A DNA stretch of 37,102 nt from JAICSD01 sp035637115 (GTDB taxonomy: Bacteria > Acidobacteriota > Vicinamibacteria > Vicinamibacterales > 2-12-FULL-66-21), in contig DASPXV010000005.1 in NCBI GenBank assembly GCA_035637115.1, positions 1 to 37,102 of the forward strand. The letters are read 5' to 3'. Below, piece by piece: positions 1-8,721 of the stretch. A model generated the notes under the pieces. That model saw nothing but the letters and a program-made list of their open reading frames with translations. It made no database searches and had not been told where the DNA came from. Made by a program: the position numbers and the translations under genes. Position 1 is the first letter of the stretch. Each line of letters opens with the position of its first letter.

Positions 1-5
1 CGAAA

Positions 6-1187
6 GTGAAGATTCTCTACTCCGCCATCGATCAGACCGTGCCCGGCACCAAGGGAGGATCGGTGCACGTGACGTCGGTCGCGGAAGGGCTCGCCGCACT
101 CGGCCACGACGTCACCGCGCTGGTCACTCCCGGCAGCGGCACGCCGAATCCGTCCCGCGTTCGCTGGGTGGGGATGACGCCGCCGTTTGGATCGACGCAC
201 CTGCGTCTCGCCAAATCGGAGGCCATCGCGCGGCTGGCGCGCGAGATGAAACCGGATGCGATCATCGAGCGGTACCACAATTTCGGCGGGGAAGCGATTC
301 GCGTCGCCGCCGAATTGAAGGCGGTCGCGATACTCGAGGTGAACGCGCCGGTGATCGATCATCCGGGATCGCCCAAGGCGTTGCTCGATCGCGCGCTCCT
401 CGTGCAGCCGATGCGCCGGTGGCGAGAGCATCTCTGCCGCATCGCCGACATCATCATTACGCCGAATCCTGCGATCGTCCCGTGGACGATTCCGCGCGAG
501 CAGATTCGCGTCCTGGAGTGGGGGGCGGACACCGATCGGTTCAAGCCGGGCGTTCCGGAACACACACCGTTCGTCCGCCTTGCCGTCACGACGGTGGCAG
601 TGTTCGCAGGCGCGTTCCGTTCCTGGCACGGCGCGATCCACCTCGTGAACGCGATCAAGATCCTGCGGGAACGCGAGCGCAAGGACATCGGCGCGGTTTT
701 CGTCGGGGACGGCCCGGAGCTGTCGCGCGTGCGGGCCGCGGCGAAGGACATCGACACGATCCTGATTACGGGCGCGCTGCCCCATCACCGCATGCCCGCG
801 GTGCTCGCGTCCGCGGACATCGGCGTCGCTCCGTTCGATCTCGGCGCCCACGCGCCGCTGTCGCTCGGGTTCTACTGGTCGCCGCTGAAGATCTTCGAAT
901 ACATGGCGAGCGGACTTCCTGTCGTCGCTCCCGCGGTGGATCGGATTCCGGCGCTCGTCGCCAACGGCCGTGAAGGCCTGCTTTACGGTCTGCCGCCGAA
1001 GGCGGGAAGCCAGGCGCACGCCGTGGCGCTCGCAGACTCGCTGGAGCGATTGAGCGATCCCGTGCTGCGGCGGACGCTCGGCGCCGCCGCGCGCGAGCGC
1101 GCGATGCGCGAGTACAGCTGGGCGGCACATTGCCGCGCGATCGAGTCGGCTATCACGGACGCGAGAGGGCTCCGCGCGGTGCGATGA
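6..1187 (+). CDS. GT4-family glycosyltransferase (first of three)
   Basis: This is a 393-residue protein with the two-Rossmann GT-B layout of family 4 glycosyltransferases. The N-terminal half starts MKILYSAI and has a GGSVHV loop that would contact the acceptor or nucleotide. The linker GADTDRFKP and the C-terminal nucleotide-sugar site (GDGPE, then IFEYMASGLPVVAPAVDRIP) are typical of GT4. It would transfer a sugar from an activated nucleotide donor onto a glycan at the cytoplasmic face of the inner membrane. The donor and acceptor cannot be read from sequence. The GTG at position 6 is the first start in the window and gives a normal family N-terminus, so the gene looks complete. Its TGA overlaps the ATG of the next glycosyltransferase by 4 bp, which indicates translational coupling. 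Confidence 0.9.
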   Translation: MKILYSAIDQTVPGTKGGSVHVTSVAEGLAALGHDVTALVTPGSGTPNPSRVRWVGMTPPFGSTHLRLAKSEAIARLAREMKPDAIIERYHNFGGEAIRVAAELKAVAILEVNAPVIDHPGSPKALLDRALLVQPMRRWREHLCRIADIIITPNPAIVPWTIPREQIRVLEWGADTDRFKPGVPEHTPFVRLAVTTVAVFAGAFRSWHGAIHLVNAIKILRERERKDIGAVFVGDGPELSRVRAAAKDIDTILITGALPHHRMPAVLASADIGVAPFDLGAHAPLSLGFYWSPLKIFEYMASGLPVVAPAVDRIPALVANGREGLLYGLPPKAGSQAHAVALADSLERLSDPVLRRTLGAAARERAMREYSWAAHCRAIESAITDARGLRAVR

Positions 1188-2455
1188 AGGTCCTCATCCC
1201 GACCGACGCGTTTCCCCCGGTCTGCGGCGGCAGCGGATGGAGCACGTACGAGCTCGCGCGAGGACTTCGTGCGCGCGGACACGATGTTACGATCGTGCAG
1301 CCGCGTCCGGGCGAAACCCCCGGCATCGGGGAGATTGAATACGATGGTTTCCGCGTTCGCCACTTCGGCGCCGCCGCTCCGAACATTCCGTACGTCCGCA
1401 ACTACTACAAGAGCGAAAGGCTGACGCGCTCGCTCGCCGCGTACCTCCAATCGGTGCTGCGCGAGGATCGTTACGACATCGTCCATCCGCAGCACGTAAT
1501 GACGACGCTGGCGGGGATCGCGGCCGCGAAGTTGGCTCGCGTGCCGGTCGTCGCCACGGTGCGCGACTACTGGCCGGTCTGCTACTGGTCGGACCTGCTG
1601 CGCACGCGCGAGGGACTCGACCTGTGCCCGGAGTGCACGGTAGGGAACATGCGCGCGTGCATCCAACCGCGCGCGGGAGCGCTGTGGCCGCTCGCGCTGC
1701 CGATGATTCCGTACATGCGCGCCAACCTGTTCACGAAGCGCACCGGCCTGGCGCGCGCGGATGCCGTGATCGCCGTCAGTCATCGCATCGCTGAGGACCT
1801 CCGCTCCCGTGCACCGGAACTCGCCCATACGCGTATCGAGGTCATTCCAAATCCGGTCAATGTTGCCGCGCTACGCGCCATCGCGACGCGCGAGCAGCGA
1901 GGGGCGACGCGCGTTGAGAACACGACGGGACCCTACGCCCTCTACCTCGGCAAGCTCGCGCCCAACAAGGGCACCAGCTACCTGATCGACGTCGTCCGGC
2001 GCGCGGATCTCGATTGGCCGCTCGTTATCGCAGGTGAGGGGCCCGATCGCACAGTTCTCGAGGCGGCCGCAAAACGGTCCGGCAGGAACATCCACGTCAC
2101 GGGATGGGTCGATAAGGACGACGCGACCCGGCTGCTTGCCGGAGCGAGCATGCTGATTTTTCCGTCGCGCGGTCCGGAGTCGCTCAGCCGTGTCCTCATC
2201 GAGGCCAGCGCACTCGGCGTACCGATTGCCGCCATGGACACCGGCGGCACGCGCGACATTATCGAGGCGGGTGTCACCGGGCTGCTGTCCACGTCGCCCG
2301 AAGGCCTCGCGGAAGATGTTCGGACCTTGCGAAGGGACGAAGCGCTTCGCCGTTCGCTCGGTGACGCGGCCCGGCGCAAAGTCGAGCGCGAGTTCGACGC
2401 CGACGCGGTGGTCGCGCGGATCGAGGCGCTCTATAAGGAAGTGGGCGCGCGGTGA
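1184..2455 (+). CDS. GT4-family glycosyltransferase (second of three)
   Basis: The protein is 423 residues from the ATG at 1184. An in-frame start at 1130 lies deep inside the upstream gene and would add an Arg-rich tail, so I prefer 1184 (MKVLIPTDAFPP, with an ATGA overlap). It shows the N-terminal GT-B loop CGGSGW, the linker VIPNPVNV, and the donor site AGEGPD followed by GPESLSRVLIEASALGVPIAA. A cysteine cluster (CPECTVGNMRAC) sits in the N-terminal domain and could bind a metal or be structural. It is absent from the two neighbouring paralogues. The predicted role is adding one sugar of a surface polysaccharide or O-antigen-like glycan. Substrate is unknown. The 3' end overlaps the next gene by 4 bp (GTGA). 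Confidence 0.9.
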   Translation: MKVLIPTDAFPPVCGGSGWSTYELARGLRARGHDVTIVQPRPGETPGIGEIEYDGFRVRHFGAAAPNIPYVRNYYKSERLTRSLAAYLQSVLREDRYDIVHPQHVMTTLAGIAAAKLARVPVVATVRDYWPVCYWSDLLRTREGLDLCPECTVGNMRACIQPRAGALWPLALPMIPYMRANLFTKRTGLARADAVIAVSHRIAEDLRSRAPELAHTRIEVIPNPVNVAALRAIATREQRGATRVENTTGPYALYLGKLAPNKGTSYLIDVVRRADLDWPLVIAGEGPDRTVLEAAAKRSGRNIHVTGWVDKDDATRLLAGASMLIFPSRGPESLSRVLIEASALGVPIAAMDTGGTRDIIEAGVTGLLSTSPEGLAEDVRTLRRDEALRRSLGDAARRKVEREFDADAVVARIEALYKEVGAR

Positions 2456-3693
2456 GAGTCGCGCTGCTCGCGCGCGCCGTCTTTCCAATCCACGGCTACG
2501 GTGGACTCGAGCGAAGCGTGTACGACCTCGCGCGCGCGCTCGCAGATCGCCACCTCGAGGTCACGCTCATCACACCGCCGCCGTCGGACGAACATGAGTT
2601 CGATCCGGCGTCAATCCATCGGTCGGTCAAGACCGAATTCATCCCGTACCACACGTTTCCACTCGCCGGCCGCCGCGGCACCACGGTGCTCGACCGCAGC
2701 ACGGCGTATCCGGTCTGGGGCATGCGCGCGGGCCGCAGGGCGCTCGAACTGGTTCGCGAGAAGCGTATCGACATCGTCCATGGCTTCGGCGCAAGCGTCC
2801 TCGGCTACGCACGCGCAAGACGCCGCGGCGACGGCGCCGCGCCGCTCGTGTTGAATCCGCAGGGGCTCGAGGAGTTCGGCGCGACGGATCCGTCGCGCGC
2901 GCGGCTGAAGCGCGCAGTGTACCTCCCGCTTCGGCGTTCCGTACTTGTCTGCGCCGCTGCGGCCGATGCCGTGATCGCTACGGATCGATCGCTCGAGCCC
3001 TACGTGCTGCAACATCTCGGCATCCCGCGCGAGCGGATGAAGACGATCCCGAACGCACTGGATTTGCGCGCGCTCGACGCGATGACCGACACCGCAATGG
3101 TCGGCCACCTGCGCTATCACCATGACCTCGCGCTTGGGGAACGCGTCATCCTGAGTGTCGGCCGTCTCGAGGCGAGCAAGGGTTTCCACGTGCTCCTTCG
3201 CGCGCTGGCCGCGGTCCGCGAGCACGGCGCCCTCGAAGGGCGGCCGTGGCGATGGGTCGTCCTGGGGGATGGCCCTTATCGACCGATGCTTGAAATGCTC
3301 GCGACGGATCTCGGGCTTCTGGAGCACGTCCGCTTCCTCGGCCGCGTGACCGACAAGGAGCTGCACGCCTGGCACGAGCTCTCCACGCTTTTCGTGCATC
3401 CGACGCTGTATGAAGGCAGCTCCCTCGTGACGCTCGAGGCGATGGCGCACCGCCGCGCCGTCGTCGCATCCGCTGCAGGGGGAATTCCGGACAAGGTCCG
3501 TCCCGGTGAGAACGGATGGCTCGTCACTCCCGGCGATCCATCCGCGCTTGCGGGAGCGATCAGCGGCGCGATCTCCGATCCCGCGCGTCTTGCCCACTAC
3601 GGCCTTGCGGGGCGTGTCATCGTCGAACGAGAGTTTTCATGGACGGCAGCGGGTGATGCGACAGTCGCTCTCTACCGGCAGCTGCTCGGGTAG
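2452..3693 (+). CDS. GT4-family glycosyltransferase (third of three)
   Basis: A 413-residue GT4 enzyme that starts with GTG overlapping the previous stop. Visible family features are GYGGLERSVYDLA near the N-terminus, IPNALDLRALD in the linker, VGRLEASKGF at the start of the donor-binding domain, then LGDGPYRPMLE and the acidic PTLYEGSSLVTLEAMA segment (E-x7-E type), followed by AAGGIPDKV. It should transfer a nucleotide-activated sugar, retaining mechanism, in the same pathway as its two neighbours. The three GT4 genes are coupled stop-to-start, so they are probably made together in similar amounts. The next gene begins 13 bp downstream. Confidence 0.9.
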   Translation: MRVALLARAVFPIHGYGGLERSVYDLARALADRHLEVTLITPPPSDEHEFDPASIHRSVKTEFIPYHTFPLAGRRGTTVLDRSTAYPVWGMRAGRRALELVREKRIDIVHGFGASVLGYARARRRGDGAAPLVLNPQGLEEFGATDPSRARLKRAVYLPLRRSVLVCAAAADAVIATDRSLEPYVLQHLGIPRERMKTIPNALDLRALDAMTDTAMVGHLRYHHDLALGERVILSVGRLEASKGFHVLLRALAAVREHGALEGRPWRWVVLGDGPYRPMLEMLATDLGLLEHVRFLGRVTDKELHAWHELSTLFVHPTLYEGSSLVTLEAMAHRRAVVASAAGGIPDKVRPGENGWLVTPGDPSALAGAISGAISDPARLAHYGLAGRVIVEREFSWTAAGDATVALYRQLLG

Positions 3694-3706
3694 ACTTGGC
3701 CCCTCC

Positions 3707-5263
3707 ATGAATTCCCGCTGGCGGGAGTCGGCCGTCCTGAATCCGACGCGCTTCGGTCTGGGGCTCGCGCTGCTAGCCGCGGCGCTGCTCCGCTTCTGGG
3801 CGCTGCCGCAGGGCGTTCCGTTCAGCGTGCAGGTGGACGAGCCGGAGGTGCTGCTTCGCGCAGTCCGCATGATGAAGACGGGAGACCTGAACCCGCACTT
3901 CTTCGACTACCCCACCTTGTACATGTATGTGCAGGCGCTCGTCGCGGTGGTGCGCTTTCTCTTCGGCGCCATGCAGGGAAAGTGGAATGCGCTGGCGCAG
4001 GCGCCGCCGGAGGCGTTCTACGTCTGGGGACGCGCAGTCACCGCCATCCTGGGTACCGCAACGGTGTGGGTCGTGTATCGCGCCGGCATGCGCTGGGACG
4101 CGCGCGTCGCGCTGCTTTCGGCCGTCATGTTCGCGGTGATGCCGCTCCACGTGCGCGAGTCGCATTTCGTCCTGACGGACGTGCCTGCGACGTTCTTCGT
4201 CATGCTGACGCTGCTGCTTTCGTTGCGTGCGCACGAACGTTCGACGGTGTGGGCGTTCGCGCTGGCGGGCGCGGCGGCCGGGCTCGCCGGTGGAACGAAG
4301 TACAACGGCGTGCTCGCCGTCTTCATTCCGATGATCGCCTGCGCGATGACGCCCGCCACGCGGCCGTCGCGCATCGTTGCGATGGCATGGATCGTCGTGT
4401 CGATGATTGGTGCGTTCCTCGTTGTCGCGCCCTATACGCTGCTCGACCTGCCGACGTTCCTGAACCAGTTCGCGCGGCTGTCATCCGAGTACCGCGCTCC
4501 CACGGCCGTTTCGGAAGCGGTCTGGCTGATTTACCTGAAGCATTTGCGGAACGCGCTCCAGTGGCCAGGCGCCGTCATCGTGCTTGCAGGTTTGCTGTTG
4601 GGCGCATTCAGGACTGTCGTGGGCCCGAATCGCGTCCAGTGGGCGATCGCAACCCTTTTCCCGGTGCTCTACTATCGCTTCATCTCCCACCAGAACATTT
4701 TTTACGGGCGCTACCTGCTGCCGCTTCTGCCGTTTCTCTCAATCCTCGCAGCCGCTGCCGTCGTGACGATCGTCGACGTCGTACGGAAAACACGGATGCC
4801 TCGGCCCGGTCGTAATGCGGTGGCGGTGCTGCTGACATTCGTATCGATCGGGCCGCCGGCGTACACGGCGATCTCCTTCAACGCCAATGCGGCGAAGGTC
4901 TGGACGACCGAGGAGGCCTACAACTGGATCATCCGGGAGATTCCGGTGGGGTCGAAACTGACCATGGAGTCGCGGCAGGTGCTGCTGCCGCTGACGTACA
5001 AGGCGACCTACGTGCCGCAGCTACGGATGCATCCGTTCGAGTACTACGTGAACGGAGGCGTTGAGTATCTCGTCGCGTCTTCCGCCATTTACGGGCCGTA
5101 CTTCGACGTCAAGAACGGCGGTCCGTCGCAGTTTCCGAACGAGTACCAGGACTACATGAAGATCTTTGGGCAGGCACAGGAGATCGCCCGGTTCGAACCG
5201 ACGTCGGACCACCCGGGGCCGCAGCTGCGAATCTTCAGGATCGTGACGCGTACTGAACAGTGA
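3707..5263 (+). CDS. GT39/PMT-type integral membrane glycosyltransferase
   Basis: The ATG at 3707 gives a 518-residue membrane protein (MNSRWRES, then a hydrophobic helix). An in-frame start at 3506 lies inside the preceding gene and is rejected. There are roughly ten to twelve hydrophobic segments. The first external loop carries the acidic pair D44-E45 (QVDEPE), as in ArnT/PMT enzymes that use a lipid-linked sugar, and later loops keep HVRESHF and LTDVPATFF. The soluble C-terminal portion after about residue 390 is probably periplasmic. It would move a sugar from a polyprenyl-phosphate carrier onto a protein, lipid or glycan outside the inner membrane, downstream of the three GT4 enzymes. 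Its last 29 bp overlap tail-to-tail with the SurA-like gene on the other strand. Confidence 0.85.
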   Translation: MNSRWRESAVLNPTRFGLGLALLAAALLRFWALPQGVPFSVQVDEPEVLLRAVRMMKTGDLNPHFFDYPTLYMYVQALVAVVRFLFGAMQGKWNALAQAPPEAFYVWGRAVTAILGTATVWVVYRAGMRWDARVALLSAVMFAVMPLHVRESHFVLTDVPATFFVMLTLLLSLRAHERSTVWAFALAGAAAGLAGGTKYNGVLAVFIPMIACAMTPATRPSRIVAMAWIVVSMIGAFLVVAPYTLLDLPTFLNQFARLSSEYRAPTAVSEAVWLIYLKHLRNALQWPGAVIVLAGLLLGAFRTVVGPNRVQWAIATLFPVLYYRFISHQNIFYGRYLLPLLPFLSILAAAAVVTIVDVVRKTRMPRPGRNAVAVLLTFVSIGPPAYTAISFNANAAKVWTTEEAYNWIIREIPVGSKLTMESRQVLLPLTYKATYVPQLRMHPFEYYVNGGVEYLVASSAIYGPYFDVKNGGPSQFPNEYQDYMKIFGQAQEIARFEPTSDHPGPQLRIFRIVTRTEQ

Positions 5264-5780
5264 TGTCGGCGCGCCTGCGGAGCTCGGACAGCCACGCCGC
5301 GATCGCCGCGCTGCGCTCCGCTGGCGCAGTATTCGCGCCGAATCGCTGATTCAGGTAAGTGGTGATACGCAGGTCGTCGCGGATCTGGCGGCGAAGCTGT
5401 TCGCGCGTCGTGCCCGTCACGCCGAGCGCCTTCTCGAATGCGGCCGTCGACCCTGCGCGCTTCTCGAGCTCGTCGATTCGGATCGTCATCATGATCGGAT
5501 CTGGCTCCGGCGGCTGAAACCGATCGACTTCCGCAAGCATCAGCGTTCGCTCGATGAGCCGATCGAGTGCGTAGCCGACGGGATCGCGCGTGCCCGCAGG
5601 TGGTTCGACCAGGTGAAACTGCAGCGCCGCGTTCACGTCTGACAAGGTGATCGGCTGTCCGCCGACGACCGCCATGATCCGGTCGATGATTTCTGCCGAC
5701 GCGGCCTGGCTGCAGATCGCCATGAACGCCAGAGTCATGATCTTCCGCCTGAAGGCGGAAGCCACAGGATTGGTTGCCAT
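5235..5780 (-). CDS. SurA N-terminal-domain-like periplasmic chaperone, no PPIase domain
   Basis: A 181-residue exported protein. After a signal peptide ending near SQAASA comes EIIDRIMAVVGGQPIT, the typical beginning of SurA/PrsA chaperone domains, then LDRLIERTLMLAEVDR and a helical region through about residue 165. The family usually continues into one or two parvulin PPIase domains. Here the protein stops, so it would be a holdase without isomerase activity. The ATG at 5780 overlaps the TGA of the Omp85 gene by 4 bp, which supports this start and a shared role in outer-membrane protein delivery. An ATG at 5738 would give a signal peptide without basic residues. The N-terminal RRK comes from a palindromic repeat inside the gene. 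The 3' end overlaps the convergent glycosyltransferase gene by 29 bp. Confidence 0.75.
   Translation of the reverse strand: MATNPVASAFRRKIMTLAFMAICSQAASAEIIDRIMAVVGGQPITLSDVNAALQFHLVEPPAGTRDPVGYALDRLIERTLMLAEVDRFQPPEPDPIMMTIRIDELEKRAGSTAAFEKALGVTGTTREQLRRQIRDDLRITTYLNQRFGANTAPAERSAAIAAWLSELRRRADITVQYASRS
5742..5761. repeat. Palindromic repeat inside the SurA-like gene
   Basis: A perfect inverted repeat, CTTCCGCCT / AGGCGGAAG, with a 2-nt spacer. It lies in the signal-peptide n-region and encodes part of VASAFRRK on the gene strand. The opposite strand reads IFRLKAEAT. I recall FRLKAEAT as a frequent translated repeat in acidobacterial and related metagenomic proteins. This is memory, not a search result. 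Confidence 0.75.
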
Positions 5781-8680
5781 CAGAATGCCTGTCCGATCGA
5801 GAAGTGGATCGCGTAGCGCGGCTCGAGGCGCGTGCCGATCGTGCGGCGATCCAGTTTGAAGCCCAGGTCGACGCGGATCGGGCCGATCGGCGAGTGATAG
5901 CGCGCGCCGAACCCGACGCTGCCGCGGAGCTGTGACAAATCGAGATCGGCCGCTCGCGCGAAGACGTTGCCGCCGTCAACGAAGACCACCGCGCCAACGT
6001 CGCCGAACACCGGCGCCCGCAGTTCCGCGTTCAAGACGACTTCGGCGTCCCCTCCCTTTGGAAAGCCTTTCGCCGTGATCGTCGCGGGCACGCCAACCGA
6101 ATCGAGCGAGTAGCCGCGAATCGTCGTGTCGCCGCCGGCGAAGAAGCGCTCGCTCGCCGGCAGGTCGCGCACGGCGACGGTCTGGGGGTTGCCATTCGCA
6201 TCGACGGTTTCGACGAAGCGGACGAACGCGCGCGCGAGTCCGAGTCGCGCGCCACCGGCAAATACCAGGTTCGGTTTTCCGAGGTTCCTGTACACAAATC
6301 CCTGGAGGAACGTCTTGGTAAAGCCGACGGCCGATCCGATCCCGCGCGCCGCCATCGTGGCGTCGCCGCTGAGGAATGCGCCCTTCTGCGGCTCCAGAGG
6401 ATCGTCGCGCGAGTCGCGGGACGCGGCGAGCGACAGCGCAGACAGCCTCACCTGCGGAAACACGCGATCGACCGTCAGCACCGTCAGCGGATCGTCTGCC
6501 TCAACCAGGTGGTTGTCGAAAATTCTCGTCGTCCCGAACGAATACCGCGCGCTGCCGCGAACGGTCGGTGTGAGCCGGTGCGAGAGTTCCGCGTTGAACC
6601 CTTTTCGGCTGAAGTTGAACCCGGTCCGCACCCCTTGTTCGACGGCCGCAGTGGTCGTGAGATCGCCGTAGTTGCGCAGCGCGCCAGGCTGGCGATACGT
6701 GCCGACCACGCGATACTCGGAGAAGCCGAACGGGTTGGTGCTGGTCTCGTCAGGATTGGGACGCAGGCTCAAACGCGAGTACAGATTGAGCGATCGGTTG
6801 CGTCCACCGAGGTTCCGCCGGCCCACTTCGAAGAATCCGCGCGGCGCGAACTCGTAACGCTCGCCGGTCGTGGTGTTCGTCTCAGTGGAGCGCAGCACCC
6901 GGTCCACCTGTAAACCACCGCCATAACCCACCGTCGTCTGTTGCGCCTCTTCGACGGCGATGACGACGTCGCGGGAGCTGCCATCGCCATGACTGACTAT
7001 AGAGATCTGAATGCGGCGGAACAGGCCGAGCGCGCTCAACCGCCGGCGGCTCTCGGTGAGCGCCGCGAGACCGAGCGGGCGTCCTGCAGCGATCTGCAGC
7101 TCACGCTCGATGACCGACGACTTCGTCCGCAGGTTGCCGGTGATGAAGATGTGCTCGACGAGCGTTTGCGTTCCTTCAACGATCTTGAACGTCACGTTCG
7201 CACGCCCGCCCTCCGGCGTCGCGACCGGGGTCACGGGCGCCACCGTCACATCGGCGGACGAAAAACCCTCGTCGAAATAGAACGCGATCAGCGCGTCGCG
7301 GTCGCGCGCGACCGCGGGTCCGTAGTACGGCTGACCGGGTGACAGGCTGAGCACGGCTCGCAGCCGCTCGGCCGGCAGCGTATTGCCGGTGAACGAGATC
7401 TGCCCAATCACAACGCGAGGGCCTTCCGTGATGTTGATCACGGGCTTCACGAGGCCTGCGCCCGCCTCGTTCGTCGCGGTCTGAAGCTCCGCGTTTGCAA
7501 AGCCACGGGTTCGATACACCTGCCTGACGGCCGCTTCGATCGCGCTGAGCCGCGACGCGACAAATAGATCGCCCTGCCCGAGCTTCAGCAGCGCCTTCAA
7601 CTCCTCCGCCGGGATCGATCTATTGCCGTTGACCTCGATGCCGCCCGGCGCCACGTGGTAGATGCGCCCACGGTTGATCGTGAAAACGATCGTCAGCTGC
7701 CCGGGCGCTTCCTTGCGTTCGGGAGCCTTCACTTCCGCCTTCCAGTAACCCTGGGCGCGGAGGTAGTCGACGATGGCGCGCGCGGAATCCTCGAGCAGAT
7801 CCTCGTCGACCGATCCTTCGCGTTCGACGGGGACAAGTTCCGCGATCTTCTCCTTCGGCAGCTGATCGCCGGCAAACTGCACGATCACCTGCGGTCCGGG
7901 CTGAACGTCGACGGTGAGATCGACCTGCGTTCGGTCCGTATTGAGCAATGGCGTGATCAGGTTTGCCGAGGCCTGGTAGTACCGCCGATGCCGCATCGAG
8001 GTGACGAGCGAGTCGAGCCGCTCTCTCAACTGTGCCGGCTGGTATGGCTGGCCGGGCTGAATCTGGAGACGCGACTGGATCTGCGCGATCGTCTCGAGCG
8101 GCCGGCCGGTGACCGTCGAGCGCGCGATCGTCGTACGTGGACCCGCGTTGACATCGAACACGAGCGTCGCGCGATCCGGATCGTGCTGGATGACGGGAGG
8201 CGCTGCCGTCACGGCGGCGGCGAGATATCCGTGCTCCTGATAGAGCTGCACGAGCGACTCGGCGACGTCCGCGGCCCGCGTCACGGGCGGCGTGTCGCCG
8301 AACCGCTCGCTCATGCGGCCGCGCAGCGCGCCTTCTGAGAGTCCGAGCTGGCCGCGGAACTCGACTTTCGTCACCGTGTGGACGGGCGTCAGCTCGAATT
8401 TCAACGTCACGCTGCCGTCCGCGGCGTTCTCCGCCTCGACCTGCACGTCGCTGAAACGTCCGAGGCTGTAGAAGTGCGTGATGGTCGCGCGCACGTCACT
8501 CATTTGCAGCGGCGCCCCGGCTTTCGCCTCCAGCACCTCGAGCAGCGCGGGCTCGGTGGTCGGACGTCCTTCGATCGTGACGATCACGGCGCCGACGTTG
8601 CGGTCGACATAGGCCGCGGCGGGAAGCTGCTGCGCGGTCGCGCGAAGCGGAAGCAGCAGGAAGAGCGCAGCGCCGCCCAC
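5780..8680 (-). CDS. Omp85-family outer-membrane assembly protein (BamA/TamA type)
   Basis: A protein of about 966 residues. A hydrophobic signal region (GGAALFLLLPLRATAQ) is followed by several POTRA-like repeats to about residue 560 (for example VTKVEFRGQLGLSEGAL, GGIEVNGNRSIPAEELK, EHIFITGNLRTKSSVIER), then a C-terminal beta-barrel. The barrel holds the Omp85 signature TTIRGY with Arg855, and ends in a terminal Phe (SIGQAF) as expected for barrel proteins. It would insert or translocate proteins at the outer membrane. The neighbouring TamB points to a TamA role, but five or more POTRAs resemble BamA, so I leave it open. The GTG at 8680 gives a signal peptide with no basic residues. Upstream in-frame codons (CTG at 8725, ATT at 8728) would add Arg residues, so the true start may be non-canonical. 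Confidence 0.9.
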   Translation of the reverse strand: MGGAALFLLLPLRATAQQLPAAAYVDRNVGAVIVTIEGRPTTEPALLEVLEAKAGAPLQMSDVRATITHFYSLGRFSDVQVEAENAADGSVTLKFELTPVHTVTKVEFRGQLGLSEGALRGRMSERFGDTPPVTRAADVAESLVQLYQEHGYLAAAVTAAPPVIQHDPDRATLVFDVNAGPRTTIARSTVTGRPLETIAQIQSRLQIQPGQPYQPAQLRERLDSLVTSMRHRRYYQASANLITPLLNTDRTQVDLTVDVQPGPQVIVQFAGDQLPKEKIAELVPVEREGSVDEDLLEDSARAIVDYLRAQGYWKAEVKAPERKEAPGQLTIVFTINRGRIYHVAPGGIEVNGNRSIPAEELKALLKLGQGDLFVASRLSAIEAAVRQVYRTRGFANAELQTATNEAGAGLVKPVINITEGPRVVIGQISFTGNTLPAERLRAVLSLSPGQPYYGPAVARDRDALIAFYFDEGFSSADVTVAPVTPVATPEGGRANVTFKIVEGTQTLVEHIFITGNLRTKSSVIERELQIAAGRPLGLAALTESRRRLSALGLFRRIQISIVSHGDGSSRDVVIAVEEAQQTTVGYGGGLQVDRVLRSTETNTTTGERYEFAPRGFFEVGRRNLGGRNRSLNLYSRLSLRPNPDETSTNPFGFSEYRVVGTYRQPGALRNYGDLTTTAAVEQGVRTGFNFSRKGFNAELSHRLTPTVRGSARYSFGTTRIFDNHLVEADDPLTVLTVDRVFPQVRLSALSLAASRDSRDDPLEPQKGAFLSGDATMAARGIGSAVGFTKTFLQGFVYRNLGKPNLVFAGGARLGLARAFVRFVETVDANGNPQTVAVRDLPASERFFAGGDTTIRGYSLDSVGVPATITAKGFPKGGDAEVVLNAELRAPVFGDVGAVVFVDGGNVFARAADLDLSQLRGSVGFGARYHSPIGPIRVDLGFKLDRRTIGTRLEPRYAIHFSIGQAF

Positions 8681-8694
8681 TGCACGGACACAGG

Positions 8695-8719
8695 AGCCGT
8701 GGAATGCGCGGAATACGCG
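8695..8719 (-). repeat. 25-bp dispersed repeat, copy A
   Basis: Read on the minus strand, this begins CGCGTATTCCGCGCATTCC. It matches 15164-15188 on the plus strand at 23 of 25 positions. It fills most of the space between the tamB stop and the annotated Omp85 start, where a ribosome-binding site would be expected. Confidence 0.7.
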
Positions 8720-8721
8720 GA

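Noticed and set aside
3506..3706. N-terminal extension of the GT39-type protein
   Set aside because: The extension overlaps the previous gene by nearly 190 bp and has no hydrophobic or family character. The ATG at 3707 follows the previous stop directly.
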